In this document: positions 26,813 to 37,070 of the stretch, piece after piece
Numbering within the stretch: the first letter of the stretch is position 1
How the letters are laid out: every line of letters starts with the position of its first letter
The notes under the pieces: generated by a model
What the model saw: only the letters and a program-made list of their open reading frames with translations
Told to the model about the DNA's origin: nothing
Databases searched by the model: none
Position numbers and translations under genes: made by a program
Assembly: GCA_016125225.1 (NCBI GenBank)
Contig: WGME01000003.1
Coordinates: 744,001-808,000 of the forward strand
Reading direction: 5' to 3'
DNA from: a bacterium
Lineage (GTDB): Bacteria; Planctomycetota; Planctomycetia; Planctomycetales; Planctomycetaceae
DNA length: 64,000 bases

Positions 26813-27832
26813 ATGGGACCACGCAAACTGCTTTTGTCGACGTTGGTACTGGTCACTTGCGGTGCGATGTTGATCGCTCAGGCACCGCAAGCCGCTCAGA
26901 GCGGAGCCGTGATGATCGGTGCCGCGAATGCGTTTCTGGCCACTTTGACGCCGCCGCAGAAACAGCAGGCGACGTTTGCCTTTGATGACGCCGAGCGCCT
27001 CAACTGGCACTTCATTCCGCGGGAACGCAAGGGGCTGCCTCTCAAAGCTCTTGAAGGCGAGGCCCTGAAAGCCGCCCATGCGATGATCCGCAGCGGCCTG
27101 TCTGATGCTGGGTACGATCAGGCTCTCAATGTGATGAGCCTGGAAGAGGTGCTGTACCTGCTCGAAGGAGGCGAACGCGAATACCGCCGCAACCGCCGCG
27201 ATCCGAACAACTATTACCTCAGCGTCTTCGGCACACCGGCGGGAACCGGTAGCTGGGGCTGGCGTGTGGAAGGGCATCACCTCTCACTGAACTTCACCAT
27301 CAAGGATGGCAAAGTCGTCTCCAGTACGCCGGAGTTCTTTGGGGCCAACCCGGGAACCGTGAATGCCGGTCCCGGCCGTATGATTCGCGTGCTGGGCACC
27401 GAAGAAGACATTGCCCGCCAGATTCTGAAACTGTGTGATGCCGAGCAATCGAAGCTGGCCTGGATCAGCAAAACCGCTCCCGATGAAGTGCCCGGTCCGG
27501 GGGCAGCCCAACCGGTGGTCGAGACGGCGGTTGGTTTGCCGGTCAGCAAGATGTCGCCGCAACAACGAGACCTGCTGCAACAGTTGCTCGAAGAGTACCT
27601 GAAGAATCTCGCCAGCGACATGTCGGCCGAACGCCGCGAGTTGATCAACTCCGCGGGGATCGACAATGTCTACTTTGCCTGGTGGGGCGATGCCGATCTG
27701 AACCAGCGGCACCACTACCGTGTCCAAGGGCCGACATTCGTGATTGAGTACAACAATACTCAGAACGAAGCGAACCACGTCCACTCGATGTGGCGGAATA
27801 TCGGCGGCGACTTTGCCATTCCCGTGCAATAA
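26813..27832 (+). CDS. DUF3500 exported protein
   Basis: 339 residues with a signal peptide (RKLLLSTLVLVTCGAMLIAQ). Family signature: TFAFDDAERLNWHFIPRERK, AHAMIRSGLSDAGYDQALNV, GSWGWRVEGHHLSLNFTI and, near the end, ADLNQRHHYRVQGPTFVIEY. DUF3500 proteins are secreted and of unknown biochemical function. The conserved His/Arg/Trp residues suggest an enzymatic or binding site. It is followed 29 bases later by the aminotransferase at 27862, so co-transcription is possible. Confidence 0.92.
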   Translation: MGPRKLLLSTLVLVTCGAMLIAQAPQAAQSGAVMIGAANAFLATLTPPQKQQATFAFDDAERLNWHFIPRERKGLPLKALEGEALKAAHAMIRSGLSDAGYDQALNVMSLEEVLYLLEGGEREYRRNRRDPNNYYLSVFGTPAGTGSWGWRVEGHHLSLNFTIKDGKVVSSTPEFFGANPGTVNAGPGRMIRVLGTEEDIARQILKLCDAEQSKLAWISKTAPDEVPGPGAAQPVVETAVGLPVSKMSPQQRDLLQQLLEEYLKNLASDMSAERRELINSAGIDNVYFAWWGDADLNQRHHYRVQGPTFVIEYNNTQNEANHVHSMWRNIGGDFAIPVQ

Positions 27833-27861
27833 CCATCATCGTTCTTTCGGCCGGAAATTGT

Positions 27862-29220
27862 ATGCCGCAGGCCCGCATCGCTGAATTGTTTGCGGAACGC
27901 TATCCGCGTTCCCTGGAACTGGCAGAGCAAGCCCGACAGTGTTTCCCGAGCGGCGTCACGCACGACAGCCGCTATCTCGAACCCGGTCCAGTCTTTGTCG
28001 ATCGCGCGGCAGGCAGCATCAAGTACAGCGTCGAAGGCCATCCGATCATCGACTACTGGGTCGGGCACGGGGCCTTGCTGCTGGGGCATAGTCCTTCCAC
28101 AGTCGTGCAGGCCGTGCAGGAACAGATGGCACGCGGCACCCACTTCGCCGCCAACCATGAACTCGAAATCCGCTGGGCGCAACTGGTCCAGCAACTGATT
28201 CCGTCTGCCGAACGGGTACGGTTTACCAGCAGCGGGACTGAAGCCACCTTGATGGCCTTGCGGATCGCGCGCCTGGTGACCAGTCGTCAGAAGGTCGTCA
28301 AACTGACCGGGCATTTTCATGGCTGGCACGACTTCCTTGTGCCTCAGGCGTATGCCCCGTATGTCGGTCCTGATAACGCGACGCCGGGCATTGCCGACGG
28401 GGTCTTGTCCGATGTGATCTCGATTCCGCCGAACGATGTGGCAGCGCTCGAACAAGCGTTATCGGAACATCATCCGGCCTGCGTGATCATCGAAGCGACC
28501 GGCGGTCATTGGGGAGCCGTCCCCGTCTCGGGTGAGTACCTGCACGCGGCGCGAGAACTGACGCAGAAGTACGACGTGCTGTTCATTCTCGACGAAGTCA
28601 TTACTGGCTTCCGTGTTGATCCGGGTGGTGCCCAGGCGTTTTATGGCGTGCAGCCCGACATGACCACGCTGGCGAAAATTCTCGCCGGGGGCTTGCCCGG
28701 TGGTGCTCTCGCCGGTCGCGCCGATCTGCTTGATGCCCTGGCCTTCAACAACCGATATGGCCGCAAGATTCCGCACCCCGGTACCTACAACGCAAACCCC
28801 TTGTCTGCCGCGGCCGGCATTGCGGTACTGGAACAGGTGGCTACGGGGGAACCCTGCCGCATCGCCAATGAACGGGCGAGCGAACTCCGCCGCCGATTGA
28901 ATCAGCTCTTCATCGATAAGCGGGCGAACTGGATCGCGTATGGCGAGTTTTCCATGATCCATATCCTGCCCGATTACGATGGACCACGGCCGGATTCCGA
29001 GACGTTCATCCCCTATGAAGGTCAACATCTGAAGCTGGATGGTGCCCGCAACGCCAAGTATAAGCACGCCTACCGGGCTGCGCTGCTGCTGAATGGTGTC
29101 GACTGGTTCGGTTGGGGGGGGCTGACTTCCGCAGCTCATAGCAAGTCGGACCTGGACGCAACCGTTGAAGCCTTTGATCGCGCGATTGGTCTGTTGCGGG
29201 CGGACGGTTGGTTACCGTGA
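27862..29220 (+). CDS. Class III aminotransferase, glutamate-1-semialdehyde aminomutase-like
   Basis: 452 residues, PLP fold type I. Motifs: DYWVGHGALLLGHS, RFTSSGTEATLMALRIAR (phosphate cup), KLTGHFHGWHDFLV, ILDEVITGFR (PLP Asp) and TTLAKILAGGLPGGALAGR (Schiff-base Lys). The FHGWHD segment and the longer C-terminus suggest a HemL relative rather than true HemL of tetrapyrrole synthesis. ATG 27862 replaces an upstream frame start inside the DUF3500 gene. The stop overlaps the likely GTG start of the MATE gene by 3 bases (GTGA), indicating translational coupling. The substrate amine is unknown. Confidence 0.88.
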   Translation: MPQARIAELFAERYPRSLELAEQARQCFPSGVTHDSRYLEPGPVFVDRAAGSIKYSVEGHPIIDYWVGHGALLLGHSPSTVVQAVQEQMARGTHFAANHELEIRWAQLVQQLIPSAERVRFTSSGTEATLMALRIARLVTSRQKVVKLTGHFHGWHDFLVPQAYAPYVGPDNATPGIADGVLSDVISIPPNDVAALEQALSEHHPACVIIEATGGHWGAVPVSGEYLHAARELTQKYDVLFILDEVITGFRVDPGGAQAFYGVQPDMTTLAKILAGGLPGGALAGRADLLDALAFNNRYGRKIPHPGTYNANPLSAAAGIAVLEQVATGEPCRIANERASELRRRLNQLFIDKRANWIAYGEFSMIHILPDYDGPRPDSETFIPYEGQHLKLDGARNAKYKHAYRAALLLNGVDWFGWGGLTSAAHSKSDLDATVEAFDRAIGLLRADGWLP

Positions 29221-30629
29221 CCGGGACGCTGGATCAGCCCGAACGGGTCACCGATGTCACGTCTATGCCTCGCCTGGAACTGCCGACGCTGGACGAGTTG
29301 CCCGGTGCGATTGCCCGGTTGGGTCTCCCGGTTCTCGCGGAACAACTCCTGTCGTTCTGCGTCAGCTTTTTTGATGTCTATCTCTCCGGACGGCTGAATA
29401 CCGAAGCAACGACGGCGATTGGTCTCGCTGCGTATGTCAGTTGGCTGGCCTCCATGATTTCCGGTTTGATCGGAACAGGAGCCGCTGCGCTCGTCGCTCG
29501 TTCGGTCGGTCGTGGTGACTGGCAGGAAGCCCGGCAATTGACCGCCCGTAGCCTGACGCTCGCGTTCGTCCTGGGAATTGGATTGATGCTGGTGCTGTGG
29601 TCGGGAGCCCCCTACTTCACGTATTTGCTGGGGATTCAGGGGACGGCACGGCATGGCGTGGTTGAGTATCTACGGTTCGATGCCTTCAGCCAGTTATTCG
29701 CCTGCATGACCTTGGTCGCTGCGGCTTCCTTGCGCGGATCGGGCGATATGAAAACGCCGCTGTTGGTACTGGGGCTCACCAACGTGGTCAACATGCTGGT
29801 CTCCAGTCTGTGCACGTTTGGATGGGGCCCGATTCCCGCGCTGGGCATGCGGGGCATTGTGCTGGGAACGGTCACGGCACAGGCGGTCGGCTGGATCTTC
29901 ATGATGACCGTGTTGCTGCGCGGGCTGTCCAAGTTGCATCTGAAATGGTCCGACCTCCAATGGCATCGCGACACCACTTTGAGGGTCATGCGAATTGGTG
30001 GACCAGCGGCCCTCGATGGTTTGATTACCTTCACCGGCCACTTTCTGTTCCTGATGGTGATTGCACGACTATCACCGGCGGGATTCGATGGCCCCATCTT
30101 CGCGGCACATATTATTGGCGTGCGCGTGGAAGCCGTCTCGTATTTGCCCGCCGTTGCCTGGGGTGCCGCCTCGGCCAGTCTGGCAGGGCGATACTTGGGG
30201 GCGGGGCAACTTGAACTCGCACGGCAGACGGGGCATGTGGCCGTCCGTCAGTTTCTGCGGTATTCGATCAGCATCACGGTGTTGTTCTTCGTCGCCGCAC
30301 CGGTCATCTATCAGGGCATGCACAGTGACCCCGCTGTGGCCGCAGCGGGCGTGCCGGCATTCCGCTGGATGGCCGCCTATCAGGTACCGACCACGACGCT
30401 TATCATCTACATGCTCACCTTACGCGGAGCAGGAGACACCCGGTTCCCATTGTGGTGTGCGTTGGTGTCGATTCTCGGCGTGCGCGTGCCGGTCGCCTGG
30501 CTGGGGGGCATCTGGTTTCAACAGGGCTTGACCGGTGCCTGGTTTGGCATGGGGGCGGACAATACCCTGCGCATGCTGCTCATCAGCTGGCGCTACCGGG
30601 CCGGGCACTGGCGCGAGACCAAAGTCTGA
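29217..30629 (+). CDS. MATE family efflux transporter
   Basis: About 470 residues with twelve predicted membrane helices in two six-helix halves. It has family-like segments GLPVLAEQLLSFCVSFFDVY, ISGLIGTGAAALVARSVGRG, RGSGDMKTPLLVLGLTNVVN and, in the second half, AWGAASASLAGRYLGAG. MATE proteins export cationic drugs or metabolites using Na+ or H+ gradients. GTG 29217 overlaps the aminotransferase stop; ATG 29265 is an alternative and would also fit. Coupling to an aminotransferase hints at export of an amine product. Confidence 0.92.
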   Translation: MTGTLDQPERVTDVTSMPRLELPTLDELPGAIARLGLPVLAEQLLSFCVSFFDVYLSGRLNTEATTAIGLAAYVSWLASMISGLIGTGAAALVARSVGRGDWQEARQLTARSLTLAFVLGIGLMLVLWSGAPYFTYLLGIQGTARHGVVEYLRFDAFSQLFACMTLVAAASLRGSGDMKTPLLVLGLTNVVNMLVSSLCTFGWGPIPALGMRGIVLGTVTAQAVGWIFMMTVLLRGLSKLHLKWSDLQWHRDTTLRVMRIGGPAALDGLITFTGHFLFLMVIARLSPAGFDGPIFAAHIIGVRVEAVSYLPAVAWGAASASLAGRYLGAGQLELARQTGHVAVRQFLRYSISITVLFFVAAPVIYQGMHSDPAVAAAGVPAFRWMAAYQVPTTTLIIYMLTLRGAGDTRFPLWCALVSILGVRVPVAWLGGIWFQQGLTGAWFGMGADNTLRMLLISWRYRAGHWRETKV

Positions 30630-30654
30630 CGCCGAGTGCCCACATCTCTACCGT

Positions 30655-32205
30655 TTAGCGGTTGATGGTCTCAAGTGCTGAAATCGGTCCTCGATCATTC
30701 GCTGGCTGCACCACAGGTGCCGATGGATTTGGCTGAGGCAACCGCGGAGCCGACGGATCGATGTTGCTTGCTGTCGGAGCCGGCGCCGCAACGGCTGCGG
30801 ACTTCGGTGCCAACGGGAACGGCTCGATGACCATAGCCGGGGCCGGTGTCGTCGGAGCCATGCCGATTGGCTTGGCGACAATCCGCTCAGTTGTCGGTTT
30901 CGGTGTTTCCGCCGGAGTAGCGGTGACCGCGTCTTTCGCCGATGGAGCGGGCAAGCCGGGCTGCAGCAACGGAACAGGAATCGGCAGCGGAGTTGTCTCG
31001 GGGGCTGTCACCACGGGAGCAGGTGTCATTGGAGCGGGCGACGTGGGTGCTGGTGGCAAGGTTGTAGCCGGGGTTTCCGGGGTAATAACGGCGGTCATGG
31101 TCTTCGGCGGTTGTACCCGATCACGATAGATCCGCAATGCATTGAGAGAATGGTACAGCGGACCACAATCGACCGAGGCCTTGCGGTGAGTAATCAACTC
31201 TGATGACAACACATGCACGGCATTCCGCACCCATTGTTCCTGCAGACGTTCCTGCGGCAATGCCACCGAGAGGAACTCCATGGTGTGACCGGTCGTGTTG
31301 AACCGCTGGTTCATGTCCTGTGTGTAACCCGGCCCCTTGTAAAATTCTTTCGAGAAGGAACCGTCCGAGTTCTGCATCCGCCGGGCGTATTCGACGTATT
31401 GTTTGACCTTCTGATCGGCTTCCAGCCACGGACCACGCAAGGTGCGACCGCTGGCGATGTATTTGTCGCGAGCACGGGTCAAGGCAAACAGGTTGTGATT
31501 GCCGCCGCACGGGCCATACGGAGTATTCATGCGGACCTCGTGTTGCACGAGGGTCTCCATGCTCCAGGCTTGTCCCCACTGGTTGGTCCACTGGGCATCA
31601 ACTTTGAGATAGTTGATCAGGGCCCATAACACCCAGGTCACTTCCCCGCCGGTGTTGACTTCCATCATGGTGCCATTGAGCAGGTCGCCAATGGTGACTT
31701 CGCCCTGATCGGTTTTGAACTTGTAATCGACCGGCAAATGCGATTCAGAGAGCAGCGCCAAAGTTTGCGCGGGGTGTCCTTCAAACGCCATCGGTCGCGT
31801 GAAGGGATGGAACTTGGCCCCGTGCTGAGTTTTGAGGAACAGGGGCTGGCCATCGAACCGCGGGTTGGCCGTGGCCACCCATTCAATCGCCGAGACTTTC
31901 TGTTCGCCGAGCTTTAATTGAAAGTCCTGGTGATAGGCCAAAATGCCATGAAAGATTTGCCAGGGGCTATGGTAGTTCGCGGTGAGATACCGCTGCCCAT
32001 TCAGACGGATGGCCTCATCGATCTGTTCGATCAATGGATCTTTGGCAGTTTGCACGTCAGCAATCGGCTGAGCGTCAGACACCTGTGTAATGGGCAAACG
32101 CTGGGGCGGCACCCCGACCTCGGGCGCTTGCGCCCAAGCGGATGAAAGCGGCAGACTCAAGACACACACACTCGCCAACCGGGCGGCCCGACACCCTGAC
32201 TTCAT
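30655..32205 (-). CDS. Exported protein with Pro/Ala/Thr-rich C-terminal tail
   Basis: 516 residues. A signal peptide (AARLASVCVLSLPLSSAWAQ) is followed by a 350-residue helical domain: PWQIFHGILAYHQDFQLKL, GGEVTWVLWALINYLKVDAQ, MNTPYGPCGGNHNLFALTRA and RRMQNSDGSFSKEFYKG. The repeated helices and QNSDGSF motif are reminiscent of alpha/alpha-toroid (prenyltransferase or squalene-cyclase-like) folds, though I would not assign an activity. Residues about 385-515 are a low-complexity tail (TTLPPAPTSPAPMTPAPVV), likely a cell-surface spacer. The downstream start at 32205 gives a clean signal peptide, so the longer frame is rejected. Confidence 0.75.
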   Translation of the reverse strand: MKSGCRAARLASVCVLSLPLSSAWAQAPEVGVPPQRLPITQVSDAQPIADVQTAKDPLIEQIDEAIRLNGQRYLTANYHSPWQIFHGILAYHQDFQLKLGEQKVSAIEWVATANPRFDGQPLFLKTQHGAKFHPFTRPMAFEGHPAQTLALLSESHLPVDYKFKTDQGEVTIGDLLNGTMMEVNTGGEVTWVLWALINYLKVDAQWTNQWGQAWSMETLVQHEVRMNTPYGPCGGNHNLFALTRARDKYIASGRTLRGPWLEADQKVKQYVEYARRMQNSDGSFSKEFYKGPGYTQDMNQRFNTTGHTMEFLSVALPQERLQEQWVRNAVHVLSSELITHRKASVDCGPLYHSLNALRIYRDRVQPPKTMTAVITPETPATTLPPAPTSPAPMTPAPVVTAPETTPLPIPVPLLQPGLPAPSAKDAVTATPAETPKPTTERIVAKPIGMAPTTPAPAMVIEPFPLAPKSAAVAAPAPTASNIDPSAPRLPQPNPSAPVVQPANDRGPISALETINR

Positions 32206-32686
32206 GAGATCAAATCCTGATTGAAGATTCACAAGGGAAGGAGTGACAAGCGGCGACAATGTCCATGCGGGGCGCTGCACAGGCGATGGTCGGCAGGAAT
32301 CCGTTCTCCGGGAAAACATCGGTTGATTCAGCATCGATCCGCATCATTCCCATAATCACTTCGGCATGACCATCCAGTAGGTTAGGTCGGCAAGACATAA
32401 TCCCTTTCCCGAGAATAACCGGAGCGAAGAGCCACCTTTCCCGAAAAGGAACAATTCCCGCAGAAATCCCATTTTGACCTTGGTTCACGATTTCTTTTGC
32501 AGCGGACCAGTCCGTTGCCGCCGACATGATTGTCAGAGGGTCTGGAAGGAAGCGGCAAGTTGTGGCGGTTGGGAGTAGTCGAGCGCCACGCTCAGCGTCA
32601 TAATGGGTAAACATTATCGACAATAGCAGATGTGCTGACCTGAAGGCATCGATCCAAAGTAACGCTGGGTGATCAGGGGGACAGAT
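32206..32686. other. 481-base divergent intergenic region
   Basis: Between two divergently transcribed genes, so it should hold both promoters. An open frame on the minus strand fills most of it, but its translation shows no family features and I treat it as chance. I see no RNA gene, long repeat or convincing promoter box. Confidence 0.5.
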
Positions 32687-33451
32687 TTGGACTTCTTGCA
32701 GACAGCCGAAGAGGCAGCACGTATTGGTGGCCAGGTGCTACGCAGTTGGGCATCGCGTTTCACGGTTCAGGAAAAGAGTCGGGCGAATCTCGTCACCGAA
32801 GCAGATCATGCTTCGCAGGCGGCGATTTTTGAGTTCATCTCGAGACGGTACCCGCAACACAGTTTTCTGGGCGAAGAAGGGCTGACCACGAGTGGTCCCG
32901 ATCCCCGGTACCGCTGGATCATTGACCCCCTCGATGGGACCACAAACTACGTTCATAGCTTCCCGTACTACGCCGTCTCGATTGGACTGGAACAGGATGG
33001 GGAATTGATCGCCGGGGCGGTGTACAACCCGGTTTCTGATGAGATGTTTCTGGCCAGTGCCGGAAGGGGCGCCTGGTTGAACCGCCGCCCTTTGCGTTGT
33101 TCCGGGGTGGAAAGGCTTGATCAGGCGATGGTCATTGCCAGTCTGCCGGTTGTCAGCGGACCCCAAGATCCGGCCGTACAACGCTTTCTGAAAGTTCTGG
33201 GATGCGTGCAAACGGTTCAGCGGACCGGATCGGCCGCCATGAATCTGGCGTATCTCGCGGCTGGACGGATCGACGCTTTCTGGTCGACCAGCTTGAAACC
33301 CTGGGACATGGCGGCGGGGGTGCTGCTGGTCCGCGAAGCGGGGGGAAAAGTGACACAAATCAACCAACAAACATTTGACGTGAACCATCCGAACCTGTTG
33401 TCGAGTAATGGTTCCGGTATTCACGAGGAGTTATCGCAGCTCTTGATTTGA
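32687..33451 (+). CDS. Inositol monophosphatase family phosphatase
   Basis: About 254 residues. Li+-sensitive Mg2+-dependent phosphatase fold. Metal-binding motifs: FLGEEG, WIIDPLDGTTNYVHSFPYYA (Asp-Pro-Leu-Asp-Gly-Thr) and, near the end, SLKPWDMAAGVLLVREAGG. The family removes phosphate from inositol-1-phosphate, 3'-phosphoadenosine phosphate or sugar phosphates; this one looks like SuhB-type IMPase. TTG 32687 has AGGGGG six bases upstream; GTG 32669 is the alternative. No operon partner on either side. Confidence 0.93.
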   Translation: MDFLQTAEEAARIGGQVLRSWASRFTVQEKSRANLVTEADHASQAAIFEFISRRYPQHSFLGEEGLTTSGPDPRYRWIIDPLDGTTNYVHSFPYYAVSIGLEQDGELIAGAVYNPVSDEMFLASAGRGAWLNRRPLRCSGVERLDQAMVIASLPVVSGPQDPAVQRFLKVLGCVQTVQRTGSAAMNLAYLAAGRIDAFWSTSLKPWDMAAGVLLVREAGGKVTQINQQTFDVNHPNLLSSNGSGIHEELSQLLI

Positions 33452-33587
33452 CGACCAGAATCGGGGGATTTTCCCCGGTTTTCCGGATCAGAAAAGAGTA
33501 TGAAACAGCAAGCCTTCAGTCACTTTCAGCCATTTGACGGCTGATCCCGGGCTGAAGCGATCTTGATGATCGAGCGGCGAGTCCATT

Positions 33588-36500
33588 TTGTTGTCGACCG
33601 AAACTACTCACGCTGCCCTTGGTTCGTTCCGGCAGGAACGGATTGCGACGTCGGTGCGCCCGCTGACTTTCGGTTCTGGCTGTCGGTTGCTTTTTGCCTT
33701 GGCATGGGCCTGGTTGTGCTGTCCGCATGTGGGTTGGACGCAGGAGACAACTGGTTCCAAACCCCCGGCAGCGGCGACAACGCCTCCGTCGGCCCCATTG
33801 CAGGTCGCCCCCACCATCGGCCCAGCAGTGGCCCCAGGTACGAAACCCTCGGAGGGTTTAGGTCTGCTGGAGACCAAGGTTCGCTACCTGTTCAACTCGC
33901 AAGGGGACTTAGTGCCTGTGCCCCTGGATGCTCGGCTGGAAGACTTTTTGAAGTCGTTGGAGCAGGACCGGGATGCGACGGTGAGAGTCAATCCCGTGGT
34001 GTCGGTCACCAGTCTGGAATTAACCGGGACCGCTGATGATCAGTTAGCCACGCTCGATGCCATCGTGCGGGTGCAGGTAACGGGTTCGAATCAACCCCTG
34101 CTCTTTCCGCTGGGCTTCAACGAAGGCGTGCTGCTGCAGGAAGCCAAAATCACCGGACCCGGCCGTGTCGTCTTCGGCGACAAAGACCCTCAGCAGGGGT
34201 ATCGCTGGTGGTTCGATGGCAACGGTAGTTATGAAATGCAGTTACGACTCGCGGTACAGGTGCGTCGCGTGTCGCCTTGGCGACGGTTGCAACTGGCGTT
34301 ACCCAACTCGCCCGTGACGACGTTACAGGTCACGCTTCCCGAAGCAAAACCGGTCATCAAGCTGCCGGAAGAGATCGTGTGGGAAACGAAGTCACCCACG
34401 GAATCGACCACGTCGGTTCGTGCGCTGGGGATTGGGAATCGTCTTGATCTGCAATGGCAGCCCACAATTCCTGTTGATAACCAGCGCACCTCCTTCGATG
34501 TGAATACGACCTTGCTGGTGCGTCCCGATAGTCGTGGCTTTCTTCTGGAAGCCACGCAATATGTGCGCGCTTTGCAGGGAACCTTCAGCGAATACACGGT
34601 CCATTTGCCTGAACACGCCGAACTGCTGCAGGCCGAAGGAACCGAAGTCAAACGCACCCGCATGGTCCCGGAATCGCAAAACCAGATTGTGGTGGAACTG
34701 AATTCCCCCACGCGTGGTCCCGTGATTGTGAAGTGGAAACTGCATCTGACTCATAAGACCAGCAAACGCAGCATACTCAAGGGATTTCAGGTCGATCAGG
34801 CACAAACCGAATCGGGCGAAATCGGGTTATTGTCTCCCGATACCGCACGCTGGTCGAATGTCGAGACCGCCAGCCGCAATCTGGAACGCATGAATGCCGG
34901 CGAACTACGCAGCACACTGGGGGGCGCACAGATTGTGCGGGCCTACCGTTTCTATGACCAGCCGTTTGAACTTCCTTTAGAACTGCAGGCCGCCGATCCC
35001 TATCTTGATGTCCGCCCAACCTTGGTGCTTTACGCGTCGAGAGACGAACTCCGTTTAGATGGCCGCTTTGAGATCCGGTCCTTTCGCGGGCAATTGAATG
35101 AGTTGTCTTTGGATTGGTCCGGTTGGAAGAACGACGGTTGGAAGCTGGAACCCGCTCCCAGCAATGAGACGTTTTACTCCAGCTTTCCCGTGGAAGATCC
35201 GCAAGATGCAGACCGTCTGCTGATTCCGATTGAGAATCCTCCGAATACTTCGTTCGTCGTACGCTTCACCGCAGTGAAACAGGCTATCAACAAACAAACC
35301 GCGTTGAATCTGCCTCGGTTGTTGAATGCCGCTCTATCCCGCACACGTCTTGTCTTTCTGCATGCCGAGAACGTCGATGCGGAATTGATGCCGCGTGGTG
35401 AGTCCGTGCTCCGGCTGGCGAGTCGCGACGATTCCGTGACGTCTGAAGCCGTTGGCTATGATGCCGGGTTGGAAACAAAGCTCTACTGGCTGGAGTCGGA
35501 TGAGCGGCAGTTTGCCATCACGGTGACTCCGCAACCGATTCATGTGACGGTGCAGAATCAATCGCAGGTGGCCATCAGTGATTGGCATTTGCAGATTACG
35601 CAGGCATTGCAGCATCACGTGCAGTACGAACGCTTATCGACAGTCACGATTGCCGTGCCGACCGAGATCGCACAAGCCGTGCAGTTCCGGCTGGGCGATG
35701 AAGAATTGCGACCGCAATGGCTGGTGCCGGAAGACCCGAAGGTTCGCTGGGCACAGTTGACGTTGCCGCGACCGACTCTGGGTCTGTTTGAACTGCAGGC
35801 AAGTTGGGAACAACCCTTGCCGGTCGATCTCCGTAGTGAGAAAGATGCCGCGCTGGTGATTCCGTTTCTGAAAAGTCTCTCGGGAAACATCACGTCACAG
35901 AGTCTCGAATTTCTTCGACCCGCCTGGTACGAGATCTCCTCGGTGGACGCACAGTGGCAACTGGTCCATTCCACGCGTGAATCGAACCGTTGGACCGATA
36001 CCACTGGCAGTGATTCCTTCACGGGATTGATCATTCCGACGACGGGCAACGATGGGGCGGAATTCGTCACCCAACGTGCCTGGATTTCCGTGATCAATGA
36101 CCGTACGGGATTGCAGCAGTACCGCGTGCAGATGCGGCTCTCTGGCTCCGCACCCGGGCTCAATGTGCAGCTTCCAGCCGCCAGCCTGGTCACACAGTTC
36201 TATCGAGATGGAGAACTCATTCCCGAATCGCAGATCATCGAATCTCCGACAGGCTCGCGGCGATTCACTCTGTCTTGGTCGACCAATGCCACGGAACCGG
36301 CGGACCGCTGGTTGACTATCGAATATACCTTGAAGCAACCACCGATCACCGGATTGTCGGCACTCGTGCGGACAGAGGGCCCGACATTCCCACAAGTTCG
36401 CTGGGCATCGCGGGTGCTCTGGCAGATTCAGGTGCCGAACGATCAGCATGCGTTCCGTCTTCCCGACAATGCCGTGCCGTTGTACGAATGGAGACGGGCT

Positions 36501-37070
36501 GGAGTCGTCTGGCAACGTGAGTCGGCTATCACCACCGATCAGTTGCAGGCTTGGCTGGGCGGACCATTGCCATTCTCCTCGGAGCGTCTGGTTTCCTCCG
36601 GTCATGAATACACCTTCAGCCAGTTCGGCCCGATTGAAAACCTGCGACTAAGAACCTTGAGCAGCGCCATGTTGTTGGTGTGCGGAGCGGGCAGCACGCT
36701 TCTGCTCGGATTCCTGGTGATCAAAGTTCCCGCGATGCGCTCGCTGTTGGCGGTGTTATTGATGTTGAGTGCCGGGATGGCGGCGGCCTTATGTTTCCAA
36801 CCAGAACTCGAACTGCTGTTACAACCGATGGTCATCGGAGGTTTGTTAGCGGGGCTATTGGGACTGCAGGAATATCTGAGTACGCGGCATCAGCGCGGTA
36901 CCATCCTGACATTGTCCGGTTCGCCCAGCGAGTTGCGGATCGATCCGCGAGACGGTTCTGCCACGCATAGTCTGCTGGTCCGTTCGCATGATTCGGCAAC
37001 CGTCTTCCGCACCGCCTCCAGCGAAGACGGGTCGCAAGGACGGATTCCTGTAGAAAGCCATGCCGGATGA
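33588..37070 (+). CDS. Giant exported/membrane-anchored protein, one module
   Basis: 1160 residues, function unknown. A signal peptide near residues 30-50 (LLFALAWAWLCCPHVGWTQ) is followed by about 970 extracytoplasmic residues of mainly beta-type sequence. A motif VQLPAASLVTQFYRDGELI sits near residue 857, then QVRWASRVLWQIQVPND. A cluster of three membrane helices follows (about 1028-1100: LLVCGAGSTLLLGFLVIKV; LLAVLLMLSAGMAAALCF; MVIGGLLAGLLGLQEY), then a short cytoplasmic tail. The same order recurs twice in the next gene, with which it overlaps by 4 bases. The exact start is unsure: TTG 33588 or GTG 33654, the latter giving a compact signal peptide. Confidence 0.85.
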   Translation: MLSTETTHAALGSFRQERIATSVRPLTFGSGCRLLFALAWAWLCCPHVGWTQETTGSKPPAAATTPPSAPLQVAPTIGPAVAPGTKPSEGLGLLETKVRYLFNSQGDLVPVPLDARLEDFLKSLEQDRDATVRVNPVVSVTSLELTGTADDQLATLDAIVRVQVTGSNQPLLFPLGFNEGVLLQEAKITGPGRVVFGDKDPQQGYRWWFDGNGSYEMQLRLAVQVRRVSPWRRLQLALPNSPVTTLQVTLPEAKPVIKLPEEIVWETKSPTESTTSVRALGIGNRLDLQWQPTIPVDNQRTSFDVNTTLLVRPDSRGFLLEATQYVRALQGTFSEYTVHLPEHAELLQAEGTEVKRTRMVPESQNQIVVELNSPTRGPVIVKWKLHLTHKTSKRSILKGFQVDQAQTESGEIGLLSPDTARWSNVETASRNLERMNAGELRSTLGGAQIVRAYRFYDQPFELPLELQAADPYLDVRPTLVLYASRDELRLDGRFEIRSFRGQLNELSLDWSGWKNDGWKLEPAPSNETFYSSFPVEDPQDADRLLIPIENPPNTSFVVRFTAVKQAINKQTALNLPRLLNAALSRTRLVFLHAENVDAELMPRGESVLRLASRDDSVTSEAVGYDAGLETKLYWLESDERQFAITVTPQPIHVTVQNQSQVAISDWHLQITQALQHHVQYERLSTVTIAVPTEIAQAVQFRLGDEELRPQWLVPEDPKVRWAQLTLPRPTLGLFELQASWEQPLPVDLRSEKDAALVIPFLKSLSGNITSQSLEFLRPAWYEISSVDAQWQLVHSTRESNRWTDTTGSDSFTGLIIPTTGNDGAEFVTQRAWISVINDRTGLQQYRVQMRLSGSAPGLNVQLPAASLVTQFYRDGELIPESQIIESPTGSRRFTLSWSTNATEPADRWLTIEYTLKQPPITGLSALVRTEGPTFPQVRWASRVLWQIQVPNDQHAFRLPDNAVPLYEWRRAGVVWQRESAITTDQLQAWLGGPLPFSSERLVSSGHEYTFSQFGPIENLRLRTLSSAMLLVCGAGSTLLLGFLVIKVPAMRSLLAVLLMLSAGMAAALCFQPELELLLQPMVIGGLLAGLLGLQEYLSTRHQRGTILTLSGSPSELRIDPRDGSATHSLLVRSHDSATVFRTASSEDGSQGRIPVESHAG

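Noticed and set aside
32210-32623. Minus-strand open frame of 137 codons in the divergent gap
   Set aside because: No domain, signal peptide or convincing ribosome site, and it would occupy the promoter region of both flanking genes.
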